From: Sporopachydermia quercuum
Lineage: Eukaryota; Ascomycota; Sporopachydermiomycetes; Sporopachydermiales; Sporopachydermiaceae
Assembly (NCBI GenBank): GCA_001599295.1
Contig: BCGN01000008.1
Coordinates: 124,001 to 188,000, forward strand
Direction: 5' to 3'
DNA: 64,000 nucleotides
Position 1 is the stretch's first letter; the number at the start of each line of letters is the position of its first letter. Under the pieces are notes generated by a model. The model was not told the DNA's origin. It saw only the letters and a program-made list of their open reading frames with translations, and did not search any database. A program made the position numbers and the translations under genes. This document shows positions 1 to 11,168 of this stretch, piece by piece.

Positions 1-252
1 TGTTGAGATTCCGAGAACTGCACTCTTAGCTTTGGTTAATATACCAACATTCTTGAGCTCCACAGAGGTCTTGTTATCTTCAGCTGGTAATGCAACATCT
101 TTTCCATTTATGATATCAATCCCACTTTGAAACCTTTCTGTTTGTAGGTCTTTAAATGAAGCATAAAACTTGACTGTATCTCTCTCTAATCCATTTAATG
201 ATTTCACCACCGTTTCCATCAACTTCTTAGTACTTTGTCCTTTAAGCGCCAT
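1..252 (-). CDS. Unidentified protein, N-terminal part only (3' end outside window)
   Basis: An open frame starts with ATG at 252 on the minus strand and stays open to the window edge, giving 84 visible residues (MALKGQSTKKLMETVVK...). The sequence is polar and looks helical, with no signal peptide and no metal-binding or nucleotide-binding motif. I do not recognise the family. It diverges from the PHD-finger gene that starts at 976, so the 723 bp between them probably carry both promoters. That it is a real gene is inferred from the open frame reaching the edge and its ordinary amino acid composition. The downstream sequence is needed to name it. Confidence 0.5.
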   Translation of the reverse strand, partial: MALKGQSTKKLMETVVKSLNGLERDTVKFYASFKDLQTERFQSGIDIINGKDVALPAEDNKTSVELKNVGILTKAKSAVLGIST

Positions 253-975
253 GGTCGAATACTACCAATGCAAACCTAACCTCAGTGTCGATTCAACTAC
301 TTCTAGTTGTTTCCTTGAGTCTTACTTCCTTTCAGCTGAAAAGCCTTCACAAATCTCTTCATATAACGAGTACTCGCGTCGTTATCATTAACAGTATTTT
401 ATCAAATATTCTGGTTCCATTCTTTCGTTTTTTTGCTATTGATACTGTTAATAAATTTGCAAGGTTTACAAAGCAAAGACGGAAGACTTGTCTCAACTCA
501 GGGCTGTGTGTATAATATCGGAAATTATAACAAAATCTTACATCATTTCCGAATCACACAAACTCTAATGGAATCCTAACACTATCACAATAATTGGGGT
601 AAAAATCTACCTTATCTGACTTACTATTATCAATTATTACAACTAGCATAGATGAACAAGAATATTTCCGTTAGAACTGCAATTGATAACCGTATAGTCA
701 TAGTATACTGATGAGAAAACAATCAAGACTATGTTGTATTATTATAGACTACCATAAAGTCATCTTCACTTCTTCTTCCGTTTTCTGGTTGATCTTATTT
801 GCTCTATCAGTGAATGGCCAGAGCTGGGTAGCTACGTCCTCATTGGTGTGGGTAACTATCATATTAATGAACGCTTCAATTAATAATCGGAACACTATTA
901 ACACCAGGTTGTATGGTTATGATTCGCAAATTGCTCAGCCAATTTCAGGAGGTATTGTAGAGAAAAGACAAAAAA
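253..975. other. Intergenic, divergent promoter region
   Basis: Lies between the start of the left-edge gene (minus) and the start of the PHD-finger gene (plus). Open frames here (170-391, 285-515) are short and featureless. The long frame at 711-1055 runs through a splice donor of the next gene and is not credited as a gene. I see no RNA gene or repeat. Confidence 0.5.
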
Positions 976-2171
976 ATGAATATCAACGGAAATTATGTTC
1001 AAAGTATGTATTTCACATTGATTATGATCAATATACGAAGACGTCTACTAAATGAGCTCATTCTTGAAAAAAGATACTAACCAACCAAATAGGGCGCGGG
1101 ATAAATACACAAAACATATGCATTGCGTGCTCAAGAACTACATCTTCATCAGCAAATCAAATCATTTCCTGTGATGACTGTGGAAGTCCCTATCATCAGT
1201 TGTGTCATATTCCTCCTATTGATAGAATAGCAGTTGAAATCGCGGACGCAAAATGGTACTGTAAAGACTGTTCATTTGCTAGAGGGGAAATTCCTTTACA
1301 AACAGGAAAGGCAGGTATTGAGTATTCAAGGCAAACGAAAAGAACTTATTTGGCTACGTTATCGAAATCTCAACTAATAGAACTTTTGCTCTACTCTGAA
1401 TCTTTATACCCGAATTTGCCTATATATTCTTCTCGATTAGCTGCAATTGCTTCTAGAATGAAAGAATCAGCACAACATAAAGAACAACTGACGCCCATAG
1501 CACCATCACCTGAAGATGCTACTAGTTTGATAGCTGATGTCGATTTTGAAGATGTAGTGTGTCATGTGTTACAGGAGAAATGTAGTTCCGCATATGCACC
1601 AGAATCAAACTTCGATTGCAATTCACTACAACATTCAGAACTATCTGAGTCTGGTTTAACACTACCTACGATCGTCACTGGTGTTATTGATTGGCTATCC
1701 TCATCAGAAGTATATGAACCAATAGTGCATTTACAACTTCATCGTACATCTGAATTCCTTTATGCACTGACATCAGCATTACAAGCAACTATCAAATCTA
1801 ACAAGATAATAAAACAGGGAAATGCATATTTTTTGCATCCCAATTATAAATCTAATCTCAACTATAATTCTATAAATATTCTCAGTGAGAACGATGCAGC
1901 TATGTTTGATAGCACATTGTCTAAGGTAACAGGAGTATTTGAACCAATACAATTGAACTCAACATCTTTCAACATTCCTGAACAAAGAACAAACGTTATG
2001 AGTCATTCCCCTTATTCAAGAGAAGAAATTGAGAAAAATAATCGGATAGTAGCTTTGCAAACTATGCAAATGGTTCCTTTAATGGATGAATCATCACATT
2101 CAGTGCAGGCGACTGCACAGCATATACCTTCAGATGATATTAATCAGAATTTCTTGATGTTAACCGGATGA
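976..2171 (+). CDS. PHD-finger protein, two exons (976-1003, 1093-2171)
   Basis: The ORF from about 1068 has no ATG ahead of its zinc finger, but a spliced model works. Exon 1 is 28 nt from ATG 976. The donor GTATGT is at 1004, the branch site TACTAAC at 1074-1080, and the acceptor AG at 1091-1092. The join restores an AGG codon and gives a 368-residue protein beginning MNINGNYVQRGINTQNICIAC. Residues 17 to about 68 form a C4HC3 PHD finger: CIAC, then CDDC, then HQLC, then WYCKDC. PHD fingers usually read histone H3 tails, so a chromatin role is inferred. The rest is Ser/Thr-rich with a conserved-looking block just after the finger (YLATLSKSQLIELLLYSE) and no catalytic domain. It converges on the Zn2Cys6 gene with 145 bp between stops. 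Family assignment is firm; the exact orthologue is not recognised. Confidence 0.8.
1004..1092 (+). other. Spliceosomal intron in the PHD-finger gene
   Basis: 89-nt intron with donor GTATGT (1004-1009), perfect branch box TACTAAC (1074-1080) and acceptor TAG ending at 1092, 12 nt after the branch box. Removing it joins a short ATG-led exon in frame to the first PHD cysteines. This is the only arrangement I found that gives the finger a start codon. Confidence 0.8.
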
Positions 2172-2316
2172 AAATAAGAAAAACAAATGTGAAAGAGAAG
2201 ACTAAAACGTTTATCTGTAAATATACTACTAGATTCAGAAATGCATTGAGAGTTTANGATATGATGTATAGAGTACTCCACTGACTACTTAACTGACCTC
2301 CTCACTAAACCAGCAT

Positions 2317-5300
2317 TCAAGTGCTCTCCGTCAATGAAGAAACAAACCTAGGGAATAGTTCATTGACTAGCTCAAGTATACTTCTAGAATATCTTGCAAC
2401 AACATCATTTTCACCAGTGGACACTTTGTTCAATCGCAATCCTATCTCATACACTTTTTTCAGATGCCGATTAACCTCGTTCTGAGAAAGCTCAATGGCA
2501 TCTAAATCTCCTAAAATTACATGCTCTGACGATGGATTCATAGTTGCGCTCGTACCTTTTGTTTTGCCATGGATTGGTCTGCTGTCATTATTAATGAGAA
2601 AACTAATATTGGGTGTTCCTTTACCCTGTACGCTTTTTCCAATAGCACTATCACTGCCTCCAGTACTTCTTGAACCTGATGACTGAGATTTCACTACACC
2701 TGGTGCTGGTTCACTAACAATCTCTCTAGGTTCTACTGTATTTTCCTCGTTATCTGTAGCACTTCTGCCAGGTTCACCGTTTCTAACAATCCATAGAATT
2801 CTACATAGAATCAAAGCTGCATAACAGATACAGAAATGCAACTGATCCGACAAAAATGCAAAGTATGAATCATCGGGTACTTTCAATGACGCATCTAGTA
2901 CTTTCTTAGCGTGATATATCATTGATCTTATTGATCCGGAATCAGTATTTCTCAATATCTCATCAATCAACTGTGGTGAAGATATAATCTGTTTTAAAGA
3001 AACAAATTTTCCTGAACCATATTTTCCCTCGTATAAGTTTTTGGTATCAGAACTTGATGTTGATCCTGATACTGACGATTCTGCATCATTTGTCTCATTT
3101 CTTTGTTTTGATTTATCACTATTTTCATGCTTGTATCGTTTTAAAATCCCGGGATTCCGTTCTTGTAGTTTGCGGAAGCTCCAGTTATATAATATGGCCA
3201 AATTACCAAAATGATAACCAAACTCAACAAACTGGGTCGTTGGCTGTTCAAATAAATAGCTCCATTCATCTAACCAGAGCTTCAATTCGTCACGAACAAC
3301 CTGTAGTGATTGATTGGTTTGTATGAAGTTGTATATAATAAGTTGAAGCGCTATTTCACTTACCATCCGACCATCAAAATTGGTTGCTGATGGTAACTCT
3401 AACGAGCTTCTGGTTTGATCTAATCTAATTTCATCTAGGATACACATTCTTCCAGAGAGTACACAGTTGATCAAATGAACTAGACATAAGTGATTCCAAA
3501 TTCTATGAGCAGTCAATTCGTTGAACTCTGGATCTGCACCCAAAGATTCTTGTGTTAGTACTAATCCCAAGGCATCCTTCGTTATGAAATGCTGTAAAGC
3601 AAGACCGGATAAGAACCAAGCATCAACAACAAAGCCACCATCAGATAATGATAAGCCATAGATAGATAGAATAACAATTGCCTGTATAAATTCAATACTT
3701 TGAGGAACAACCAGCATTGAATGGGAAAGATCGGATTGTAGCTTATGTAGTAATAAAGGATAGATTTTGTACTTCAAATCCGGTTGAGAATATCTCAGTG
3801 CTAATGCACAGCAAACCGTCAATAATAAAGAGCATCTACAAGAAATACGATCAACGAGAACTTCGGTCGATACGTTATCAGGAAATGATACCCATCTTCC
3901 ATATCTATCACGGAAATTTTGAACCAATGACACTGCTTGTTCTTTAGACATTATGCCTAACGTAATGATATCCTGATCAGATAAATCCCACGACGGTGAT
4001 AATAACAACGAAATAGGAGAAGGCAGATATTTATCTTTAACTAGTTGGCCCATAGTAGCAAACGAGGAAACAATAAAAGAACCTGCAGGTCTATCAAAAT
4101 CATCTTCAACATATGAGCTTATATCTGAGCTTGAAACAGACGAATCGTATTTCTCACCACCAGAAGATGAGAACATATTGGAAAAATTTGTGTTGTTACT
4201 CGGATTCAGGCTTGAGCTTATATATGCTTTTTCGTTGGCTCGGGGACCGTTTCTAGAACTATTAATTTTATTATTAGTACCATTATTAATTGTAGATGAG
4301 GTTCCCAAGGGTTTACTGTTAACTAATGCGTTATCAGCATCGTTCTCATCGCCGGTAGCGTTTGATACATGAGCCAAACTGTGCCTCAGGGCTTCAATCG
4401 CACCGACACTTCCTGTAATCGCACTCTCTTTACTATTTTTCAGTAGTCTCAAGATTTCAGAAACGTCATCTTGGATTTGCCTTATTCTATCTCCATAGCT
4501 ACTGTCAATAATGTTTATGTCTCCCAGTGTTTTCAATGAATCTCCTTTAGTAATATCTCCTTCGAAATCAGCACTGACGCTTCTTTCATTCGCACCTTCT
4601 GTTTCAGCATCAGTATCATGTTTCATATCGTTAGGAAATACAGCTTGAGGTGTCGATACACTAGACAACGGGTCAGTAACAAAGCTACAGTCTAGTTCAA
4701 GCGTCTGACATCGAAAGCACGCTTCACCACTAGAAGCTGGAAAGCATCTAGTTTTCTGTTTTCTGCAAGCAACACATGCTCTTAAAGCACGTATAGTTTT
4801 CTTCTGATTGGTCCTTGATGAAGGATTCTTGCCTCTTCGACGTTTATGAGATCTTTCCGTATCAATCGGTACTCCTGGAGGTTTTTGGTTTGATTGTAGT
4901 TGCGGTTGTAGTTGTTGAGAATTCAGAGGATGTAAAGGTGGTTGTTGGTATTGCTGTTGTGGATTGCTAGGTAAACTGACGGAATGAGTCAACAAGGGAG
5001 CTGGCGATGTATGTGATAATGGTTGAGGTGATGATGCTACGTGTTGTAATGGCTGCAACCCAGGAAATGATGAGGAATTGATTGGATGAAAAGAACGAGG
5101 AACAGGTGTTGAGACACTTGGATATAAACCAGAAGGATTTGGATTATTCGATTTCGAAGCTGTTGGATTATGGTTGAGCATGTTGTTATTATCAATTGGT
5201 AGATGATACATAGGATTTATAGATCTCGTGTTGGCAATATGGTAAGGATGCTGCTGTGGTCGCTGGGGATGTTGTATGTGCTCATTTTGCTGATGATGTT

Positions 5301-5451
5301 GTTGATGGTGTTGGTGTTGGTGTTGTTGCTGCTGTTGTTGGTGGTCAAAAGACGGGTCATTTTGAACCATAGCAACGATTTCTTGGCTGCCACTATTTGA
5401 AGCAGATATTGCACTATTACTCAACGGTGACACGTTATTCTGGTTACTCAT
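2317..5451 (-). CDS. Zn2Cys6 zinc-cluster transcription factor (1044 aa)
   Basis: A fungal binuclear-cluster regulator. I take ATG 5451 as the start; the open frame runs ten codons further upstream but only to a TTG. Counting from ATG, residues 226-255 hold the Zn cluster CVACRKQKTRC...CFRCQTLELDC (Cys spacing 2-6-8-2-6), preceded by a basic nuclear signal (HKRRRGK). The first 200 residues are rich in Gln, His, Asn and Pro, with a dense Q/H tract near residues 37-60. A short amphipathic helix follows the cluster (DRIRQIQDDVSEILRLL). A long helical region around residues 440-740 resembles the middle homology region of such factors. The family binds CGG triplets and controls metabolic or resistance genes. 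I cannot assign the target pathway or an orthologue. Confidence 0.85.
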   Translation of the reverse strand: MSNQNNVSPLSNSAISASNSGSQEIVAMVQNDPSFDHQQQQQQHQHQHHQQHHQQNEHIQHPQRPQQHPYHIANTRSINPMYHLPIDNNNMLNHNPTASKSNNPNPSGLYPSVSTPVPRSFHPINSSSFPGLQPLQHVASSPQPLSHTSPAPLLTHSVSLPSNPQQQYQQPPLHPLNSQQLQPQLQSNQKPPGVPIDTERSHKRRRGKNPSSRTNQKKTIRALRACVACRKQKTRCFPASSGEACFRCQTLELDCSFVTDPLSSVSTPQAVFPNDMKHDTDAETEGANERSVSADFEGDITKGDSLKTLGDINIIDSSYGDRIRQIQDDVSEILRLLKNSKESAITGSVGAIEALRHSLAHVSNATGDENDADNALVNSKPLGTSSTINNGTNNKINSSRNGPRANEKAYISSSLNPSNNTNFSNMFSSSGGEKYDSSVSSSDISSYVEDDFDRPAGSFIVSSFATMGQLVKDKYLPSPISLLLSPSWDLSDQDIITLGIMSKEQAVSLVQNFRDRYGRWVSFPDNVSTEVLVDRISCRCSLLLTVCCALALRYSQPDLKYKIYPLLLHKLQSDLSHSMLVVPQSIEFIQAIVILSIYGLSLSDGGFVVDAWFLSGLALQHFITKDALGLVLTQESLGADPEFNELTAHRIWNHLCLVHLINCVLSGRMCILDEIRLDQTRSSLELPSATNFDGRMVSEIALQLIIYNFIQTNQSLQVVRDELKLWLDEWSYLFEQPTTQFVEFGYHFGNLAILYNWSFRKLQERNPGILKRYKHENSDKSKQRNETNDAESSVSGSTSSSDTKNLYEGKYGSGKFVSLKQIISSPQLIDEILRNTDSGSIRSMIYHAKKVLDASLKVPDDSYFAFLSDQLHFCICYAALILCRILWIVRNGEPGRSATDNEENTVEPREIVSEPAPGVVKSQSSGSRSTGGSDSAIGKSVQGKGTPNISFLINNDSRPIHGKTKGTSATMNPSSEHVILGDLDAIELSQNEVNRHLKKVYEIGLRLNKVSTGENDVVARYSRSILELVNELFPRFVSSLTEST

Positions 5452-7873
5452 TCTTAGAGAAAGTATATGATATTGGAACAAGTGGCAAGTGTTATAAGTT
5501 AAACGTTGATGACAATTGGTGATTTTTTGATTCTGCTTCCTATATATCTATATTTTTCGTTCAGTCAAGGGTTTTCCTTTTATTATCCTTATTATTATTA
5601 TTTTATCGTTGACTAGTTGTATCTGGTCCGTGAGCGATTTGAATATTTGTTTGTATTCCATAATTCACTCGTTCTAGGTGCAATAGATTAGTAAAACTGA
5701 ACAATCAATAAACGAGGCAACACTGAATCGATACTGAATGCTTTTTTGATATAATTATATCTTGCTTGTATGGTTCAATTGGTTGTAAATAATGTACTTT
5801 TTACTATCTATCCGATCCTAAGTTCTTCATTCAATATACATTCTATCTTCATAGACTATCAATACAAATTATCAATCGAGCCACAATACAAAACAGATCC
5901 AGCAATATTTATCTGGAAATTCTCGTTTGCAAATATACTAAAATCCAAGAATAACAGTTAGAACTCATTCTCCATAATGTTTATATTATTTCCCTTCTTT
6001 CCAAGGAACATTATATCAAATATCCCTCGTCTTCTATCTTTCCTTCACCTTCATTTGCCTTTCACTTGGACAACTGGACACATACATACAATACAATAAC
6101 CAAGTACTTATTTCTTCATCAAAAACTGAATACCTCCTATTTTTCCAAACTATCGGGATTTCCATTACCAAGCAGTGTAAGCATGAACACTACCATGGTA
6201 TCATTTCATGCTGAAAGTAAGGCCAATAGCTCCATAACATAGATCAGAATACAATATTACTGAATGTACTCAATCCAATCGATTAGTCTGTTGGTATCTA
6301 ATCAGATGAAAATGGCAATTAAGTTGCAAATGTTGAAGTTTTCTATACGCAATCAGGCAATCTTTCTCATTATGCTACCGCGGCNCATACTTTATTGTCA
6401 ATAACAGGAGTATAAAGTTAAACACTAGATATGATTAGTGCATGAGTAATTGAAACTTAAGATGAAAGTGCGTTGGANAGTTTGTATTATTACGAGAAAT
6501 ATAGGATAATAGAGATGAGATCAAAAAGCCATTTGGTCTATTTGCATTTGGAAAAGAAAAAGGTTAGGAAGTCAAAGACCTGTGTAATGAATAAAGGTAT
6601 AGCAGGAAGATTGCTGCGAGACTGAATGACTTGGGTAGTCCATGTTCTGATGCATAAAAATGCATGAAAATGCGTCAAAGCTATACGGAGAGGGAAAGAT
6701 AACTGATAGTGAGGCTGATTGATAATNGAATCAATAGTTAATCAACAGTTTTCAAGCCTTTGCAGATAACCAGAGAAAAGAAGATACTTGTTGAGGAGAA
6801 CTTGCTTCATTTTCATTTTTATAAGAAGTAAAATGTAGATCTAAGGTGGATCTTAGTCCAGAAGGAATTATCATATAATGGAATAGATGTTAGAGAGGGA
6901 ATTAAGGACCTCAGGTTAAACTTAATCTACGCTTGAAAGATAGCGAGCAGTATGTCGTCAAACAAATAAACAGAAAAAAAAGAAAAAAAATGGCAATAAT
7001 GTTGCTTTTCTTTCATTATGGTTAGAATAATGAACTAGCAAGGTCAATACTATCATGGAATGTTTTGTTTAGATTAAGTAATTATAAGGAAGGAGGTAGG
7101 TGGTTTAAACTTCTTGGGCCAGATAATAAGATAATCTCTATTACCTATATTATTTCGGTACAGCAAAGAGTTCATGGATGATATAGGCAGATGCATTGTC
7201 GACGTAAGTACTATGCAACTACTTGAACTATAAATTATAGATCTCCAAACTTTAAAGCTAATTGATGAATGATTCAACCATCACAATGAATTGATTGGCA
7301 AAACCTAATACTTGAATGAAAAGTTGTAAAGACAGCTCCTAGTTCTTAGTTCCTAGTTCTTATCTTGTTTCATTTTAGCTACTGGTCTAAGAACTGAACA
7401 TAAATCATTCGCTGCTCCACTGATTTCCCATGCATATCTCTCACTTATCTAACTTTATTTTCCAGTTATCAATTAGACGATCTATATGATTAGATAAATT
7501 ACCATGAGCACCTAACAAAATTAAACCAATCTCTCTCAAACTATCAAAGGTCTCCTTAGCATTTAATTGATCAATAGGACTCTATTGTTGAAATATTTCT
7601 CTATAATATCGGGACCTAGCAAATATCCCTGCAACGCGTAATCATGCATCATACGCATCACATGCATCTTTCCTGCACAGTTCACATGTATTCATACCCT
7701 GCCTTCCAACAATGCCACAGTTTTATCAACAATCAGATCAGTTGTCAATTGGACTATCAATAACTGTTCTCCTGATTTATTAGTTATCCATAGCTAATCA
7801 CAGCTTATTATTTGATATCAAATGTATATTAGTTCATAGATGGTGGTTCTGCAATCTAAATAAATATTCAAGT
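5452..7873. other. 2.4-kb divergent intergenic region
   Basis: Separates the zinc-cluster regulator (minus) from IMH1 (plus). No reading frame of 70 codons or more is present. Three N bases (6385, 6478, 6727) lie here. Near IMH1 there is one ACGCGT (7634-7639) followed by a short three-copy repeat (7643-7669). A short direct repeat of TCCTAGTTCTTA type lies at about 7336-7362. I see no tRNA-like or transposon-like structure. Confidence 0.5.
7643..7669. repeat. Three 9-bp near-tandem copies, CATGCATCA type
   Basis: CATGCATCA, TACGCATCA and CATGCATCT follow each other without gaps about 205 bp upstream of the IMH1 start, right after an ACGCGT hexamer. It could be a cluster of regulatory sites or a chance low-complexity run; the sequence alone does not decide. 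Confidence 0.5.
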
Positions 7874-10800
7874 ATGTCGGAAGAGGAGACGACACGTCTC
7901 AAAAAGGAGTTGACTGAGCTCAGAAGAGCCAATATTGAAGGTGAAGCAATTCTGATTAGAGAGAAGAACAGAGAGATAGAAACATTGAAGAAAAAGCTTG
8001 CGGCCTTTGAAGAGAAAGTAAGGGCAAATGAGGTATCGGAGAGTAAACCGAAAGAGGTAGTAGAAGAAAAGAAAGAAACTACGGATCAAAGCAATGAGCA
8101 GAAACAGCAAGTTCAACAAGCACAACGGGAGCTTGCAAAGCTCAAAAGAAATTATGACAACGCTCAAGAAAGACTGAAAGAAAAAGATAAATTAATAAGA
8201 AGAGTCTCAGAAGCCCTAGATAATGTTCAAAAATCGTCTGAGGAAAAGCAGAAAAACCTGGATAAAATATCTAATAACTTGAAGAAGAAAAATGATATGC
8301 TTAATGTTCAGATAAAGGCTAATGAAGCATTACGTGAAAAAGTAGATTCTCAACTCAACGAATTTTCAAAGAAAACTAAAGAATTAGAGGAATCTAATAA
8401 AGTTTTGAAGAAGGAGAATGACGGACAGAAAGAGCAGCTAACATTAAAGGATGCTGATCTGTTGAAACAAAAAGAACAAGTTCAACAACTGAATAGTACT
8501 ATTGAAAAGCTCACAGGAGAAGTTGAAGAATTGAAGACGGCATCTGAAGCACACACCGATGAAAGGAAAGAAGCCCTTGCTAATATGAATAATGTTGTTG
8601 GTGAAATTTTGGGAAATGAAATGGAAATGAAAGAAGCTGTTTCTGCCATCACAACCAAAGTACAACAACTGCAAAGTCAGAAAGAGGATTTTATTGGTAA
8701 GGAAGCTGTGAAGGATAAGGAAATCGAAACTTTAAACAGTCAAATAGATAATCTCAAAGCTCAATTAAATCTGGCCAATGAAAACAATGACTCCTCTATT
8801 AATAATGGTGAACCTGCTGATGAACCATCAATAAATACTAGTAATGATACAGATAGTAACACATCTCAGAAGAACAAAAGGAACAAACAAAATGTTAATG
8901 ACAACGACACTACTACATCTGATCAGGGATCACCAAAAACTTCATCTATTATTTCAGCAGATATTTCAAGACTTGAATCTACTATCGCCTCTCAACTACA
9001 GAAAATTGATAGTCTTAGTTCAATAATATCGTCACATGAAGAAACTAACAAAGGTCTGTCAAATGAAATCAACGCACTGAAATTACATAATGATTCCTTG
9101 GAGAAAACGGTGGATGAGAAATCAGAACTGATAACATTGAAAACAGAAGAACTAGAAAATCTTAAAGATATGCTAAGAGATATTGGACAAGAATTGGTCG
9201 AAGCGAAAAATAAAATCAAAGAGTTTGAAAATAGTAAATCTGAAGAATCGGATAAAGAAATTTCAGAGCTTCGTGAGTTGAAAGAAAAGTATGAAGGACT
9301 AAAGCTGAAGGAAGCGGAGCTATCGAAGAATTACGAGTCATTACAACATGAGCAGGAAGCATTAGTGAATGGTGCTAATGATAAAGACAGCACTACAAAA
9401 GAACTGACAGAGAGGCTTGAAAAAGCACTTGGGAAGGAAGCCGATCTTGAAAAACAGATGAAAGAGTTGCAAGAAAAAGTGAGTTCATTGATCAGTAAAA
9501 GAACTGAACTGGAAAATGACTTAACATCGATTACTGCTGTGGCGAAAGATCGGTTTACAACTGTCTCCAGTTACAAGGATGAACTGGATAAGATTAAAAA
9601 GACGTTAGCTTCTACTGAAAGCGAATCTAAAACACTGAAGTACGAAAACGAAGAGTTGAATTCCAAGATCAAAGTTTTAGAGTCTCAAAGGTCGTCCGAT
9701 ACTGGTGTGAAGCTTGAGAAGGCTCGTTTAGAGAAGGAAAATGAATCAAAGAACAAACAGTTGGATGAATTACAAAATTCTTTTGATTCGGTGAAACTGG
9801 AGAAGGAAACTTTGGAAAATAGATCGAAAGAAGTCGAAGACCTTGCAAAAAAAGCAGAGAAGAGAGTTGAAGATGCTGTAAATACAAATGAAAAGCTCCA
9901 AGCTGACTTGGCCAATCTAGAACGAAGTTTGAATAGAAGTGAGAAGCAAGTTGCTATTTTAAACGAAGAGAAGAGTGAATTACATAAAGAACTAAGCCAA
10001 GTGAACAGTAAGCTTTTTGTCTTGGAGAAACAGAAGCAAAAAATAACTGACCAATGTGAGATGTTGAAGAAACAAGGTGAAGAGTTAACATCACAAGCAG
10101 CAGAAAATAATAATAGATGCGACTCCTTGGAAGAAGAATTGAATGACTGTAGAAACCTATTACAGGAGAGAACTCGTGAATCTTCCAGTATGAGATTGCT
10201 GCTAGCAGAAGGTGAAAGAGCACAAGAAAGCAGAATCAAAGAGTTGTATCAACAATTAGATTTAGCAAAGGAAGAGAAAGAGCAAGTTGAGTCTGAGTCC
10301 GCAGTTTTGGCTAAAAGAAAACAACAGGAGCTTGACGCTATTAGGAAACGTTTAACAGATATGGAAACTAGCGTCAAGTTGTTAGAAGAAGAGAATAAGT
10401 CTTTCAAAAGAAATCATGAGCTGCTGAAAAAGCAAAAAGCCGAAGTGGATTACCAGCTAACCATGGTACAGACGGATCGTCATAATATGAATGAAGTAAT
10501 TGATAGCTTGAGAAATACAGTTAATACAACTGAATCCAATCTCAGGGAACATGAGCGTGTTTCTAATATATTAAAAGAAGAGAACAATAACTTGGAATTG
10601 AAATTGAATAAAATCACCAAGACTTATAAGATAGCAAGTGAGGAGCTTCGTAGTATGAGAAGAAACTTAGATGAATTGAACAAGCAATTACGACAGAAGT
10701 CCTTAGCTGTTGGTGAGAATGGCAATAGTAGTATTTCAGCTGTTGGTAAGCAAGTTGGAGGCAAATTTGGTGTACCAGGTAACCCAAAACTAGATGAAAC

Positions 10801-10945
10801 AAGTGTGGTGTATATAAAAAATGTTTTACTTGGGTTTTTGGAGCATCGAGAACAACAGCAACAATTGATGCCTGTATTGGCCATGCTTCTTCAGTTTAAT
10901 GATGATGACAAACATAGATTACTGACAGCTGTTGGAACCAAGTGA
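7874..10945 (+). CDS. IMH1: GRIP-domain golgin Imh1
   Basis: The 1023-residue protein is almost entirely heptad-rich coiled coil (Glu, Lys, Leu, Gln, Ser). One less helical, Asn/Ser/Thr-rich break lies around residues 300-360. The last 50 residues form a GRIP domain, with the key tyrosine in VVYIKNVLLGFLEHRE and the LLTAV ending. In this family the GRIP domain binds the GTPase Arl1 at the trans-Golgi, while the coiled coil tethers endosome-derived vesicles. S. cerevisiae Imh1 has the same layout and similar length. The start is ATG 7874, and the coiled-coil composition begins at once, so no upstream exon is needed. It converges on the chitin-deacetylase-like gene. The GRIP call is firm; the symbol follows from it being the single GRIP golgin of budding yeasts. 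Confidence 0.92.
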   Translation: MSEEETTRLKKELTELRRANIEGEAILIREKNREIETLKKKLAAFEEKVRANEVSESKPKEVVEEKKETTDQSNEQKQQVQQAQRELAKLKRNYDNAQERLKEKDKLIRRVSEALDNVQKSSEEKQKNLDKISNNLKKKNDMLNVQIKANEALREKVDSQLNEFSKKTKELEESNKVLKKENDGQKEQLTLKDADLLKQKEQVQQLNSTIEKLTGEVEELKTASEAHTDERKEALANMNNVVGEILGNEMEMKEAVSAITTKVQQLQSQKEDFIGKEAVKDKEIETLNSQIDNLKAQLNLANENNDSSINNGEPADEPSINTSNDTDSNTSQKNKRNKQNVNDNDTTTSDQGSPKTSSIISADISRLESTIASQLQKIDSLSSIISSHEETNKGLSNEINALKLHNDSLEKTVDEKSELITLKTEELENLKDMLRDIGQELVEAKNKIKEFENSKSEESDKEISELRELKEKYEGLKLKEAELSKNYESLQHEQEALVNGANDKDSTTKELTERLEKALGKEADLEKQMKELQEKVSSLISKRTELENDLTSITAVAKDRFTTVSSYKDELDKIKKTLASTESESKTLKYENEELNSKIKVLESQRSSDTGVKLEKARLEKENESKNKQLDELQNSFDSVKLEKETLENRSKEVEDLAKKAEKRVEDAVNTNEKLQADLANLERSLNRSEKQVAILNEEKSELHKELSQVNSKLFVLEKQKQKITDQCEMLKKQGEELTSQAAENNNRCDSLEEELNDCRNLLQERTRESSSMRLLLAEGERAQESRIKELYQQLDLAKEEKEQVESESAVLAKRKQQELDAIRKRLTDMETSVKLLEEENKSFKRNHELLKKQKAEVDYQLTMVQTDRHNMNEVIDSLRNTVNTTESNLREHERVSNILKEENNNLELKLNKITKTYKIASEELRSMRRNLDELNKQLRQKSLAVGENGNSSISAVGKQVGGKFGVPGNPKLDETSVVYIKNVLLGFLEHREQQQQLMPVLAMLLQFNDDDKHRLLTAVGTK

Positions 10946-11168
10946 TGTGTAAGATTGGTCAATGCGACAACTGTGAATTATACTGTCTATCTTTTGTGTG
11001 CATGTTCATGCATGGATGATAGTATTGGAAGATTCTATGACTACTGATATTATAAGTAATTTCATTTTGGTAATTACTGCTGCACTCATAAGTTTCAAGT
11101 AGTGCCCTGAAGTTTCTGAATAGCTTAATTATTGGCTTTTGAAATCATTAGCTTGATGAGTGTAACAT

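Noticed and set aside
711-1055. 114-codon plus-strand frame with a hydrophobic start
   Set aside because: It overlaps exon 1 and the donor of the PHD-finger gene in a different frame, has no family features, and cannot be spliced in frame with the finger.
5203-5414. Overlapping small frames on both strands near the start of the first Zn2Cys6 gene
   Set aside because: Read-outs of the CAG/CAC repeat coding the Gln/His tract in other frames.
9685-10239. 184-codon minus-strand frame, Ser/Phe/Leu-rich
   Set aside because: Antisense shadow of the IMH1 coiled coil; Glu/Lys codons read backwards give Phe/Leu/Ser.
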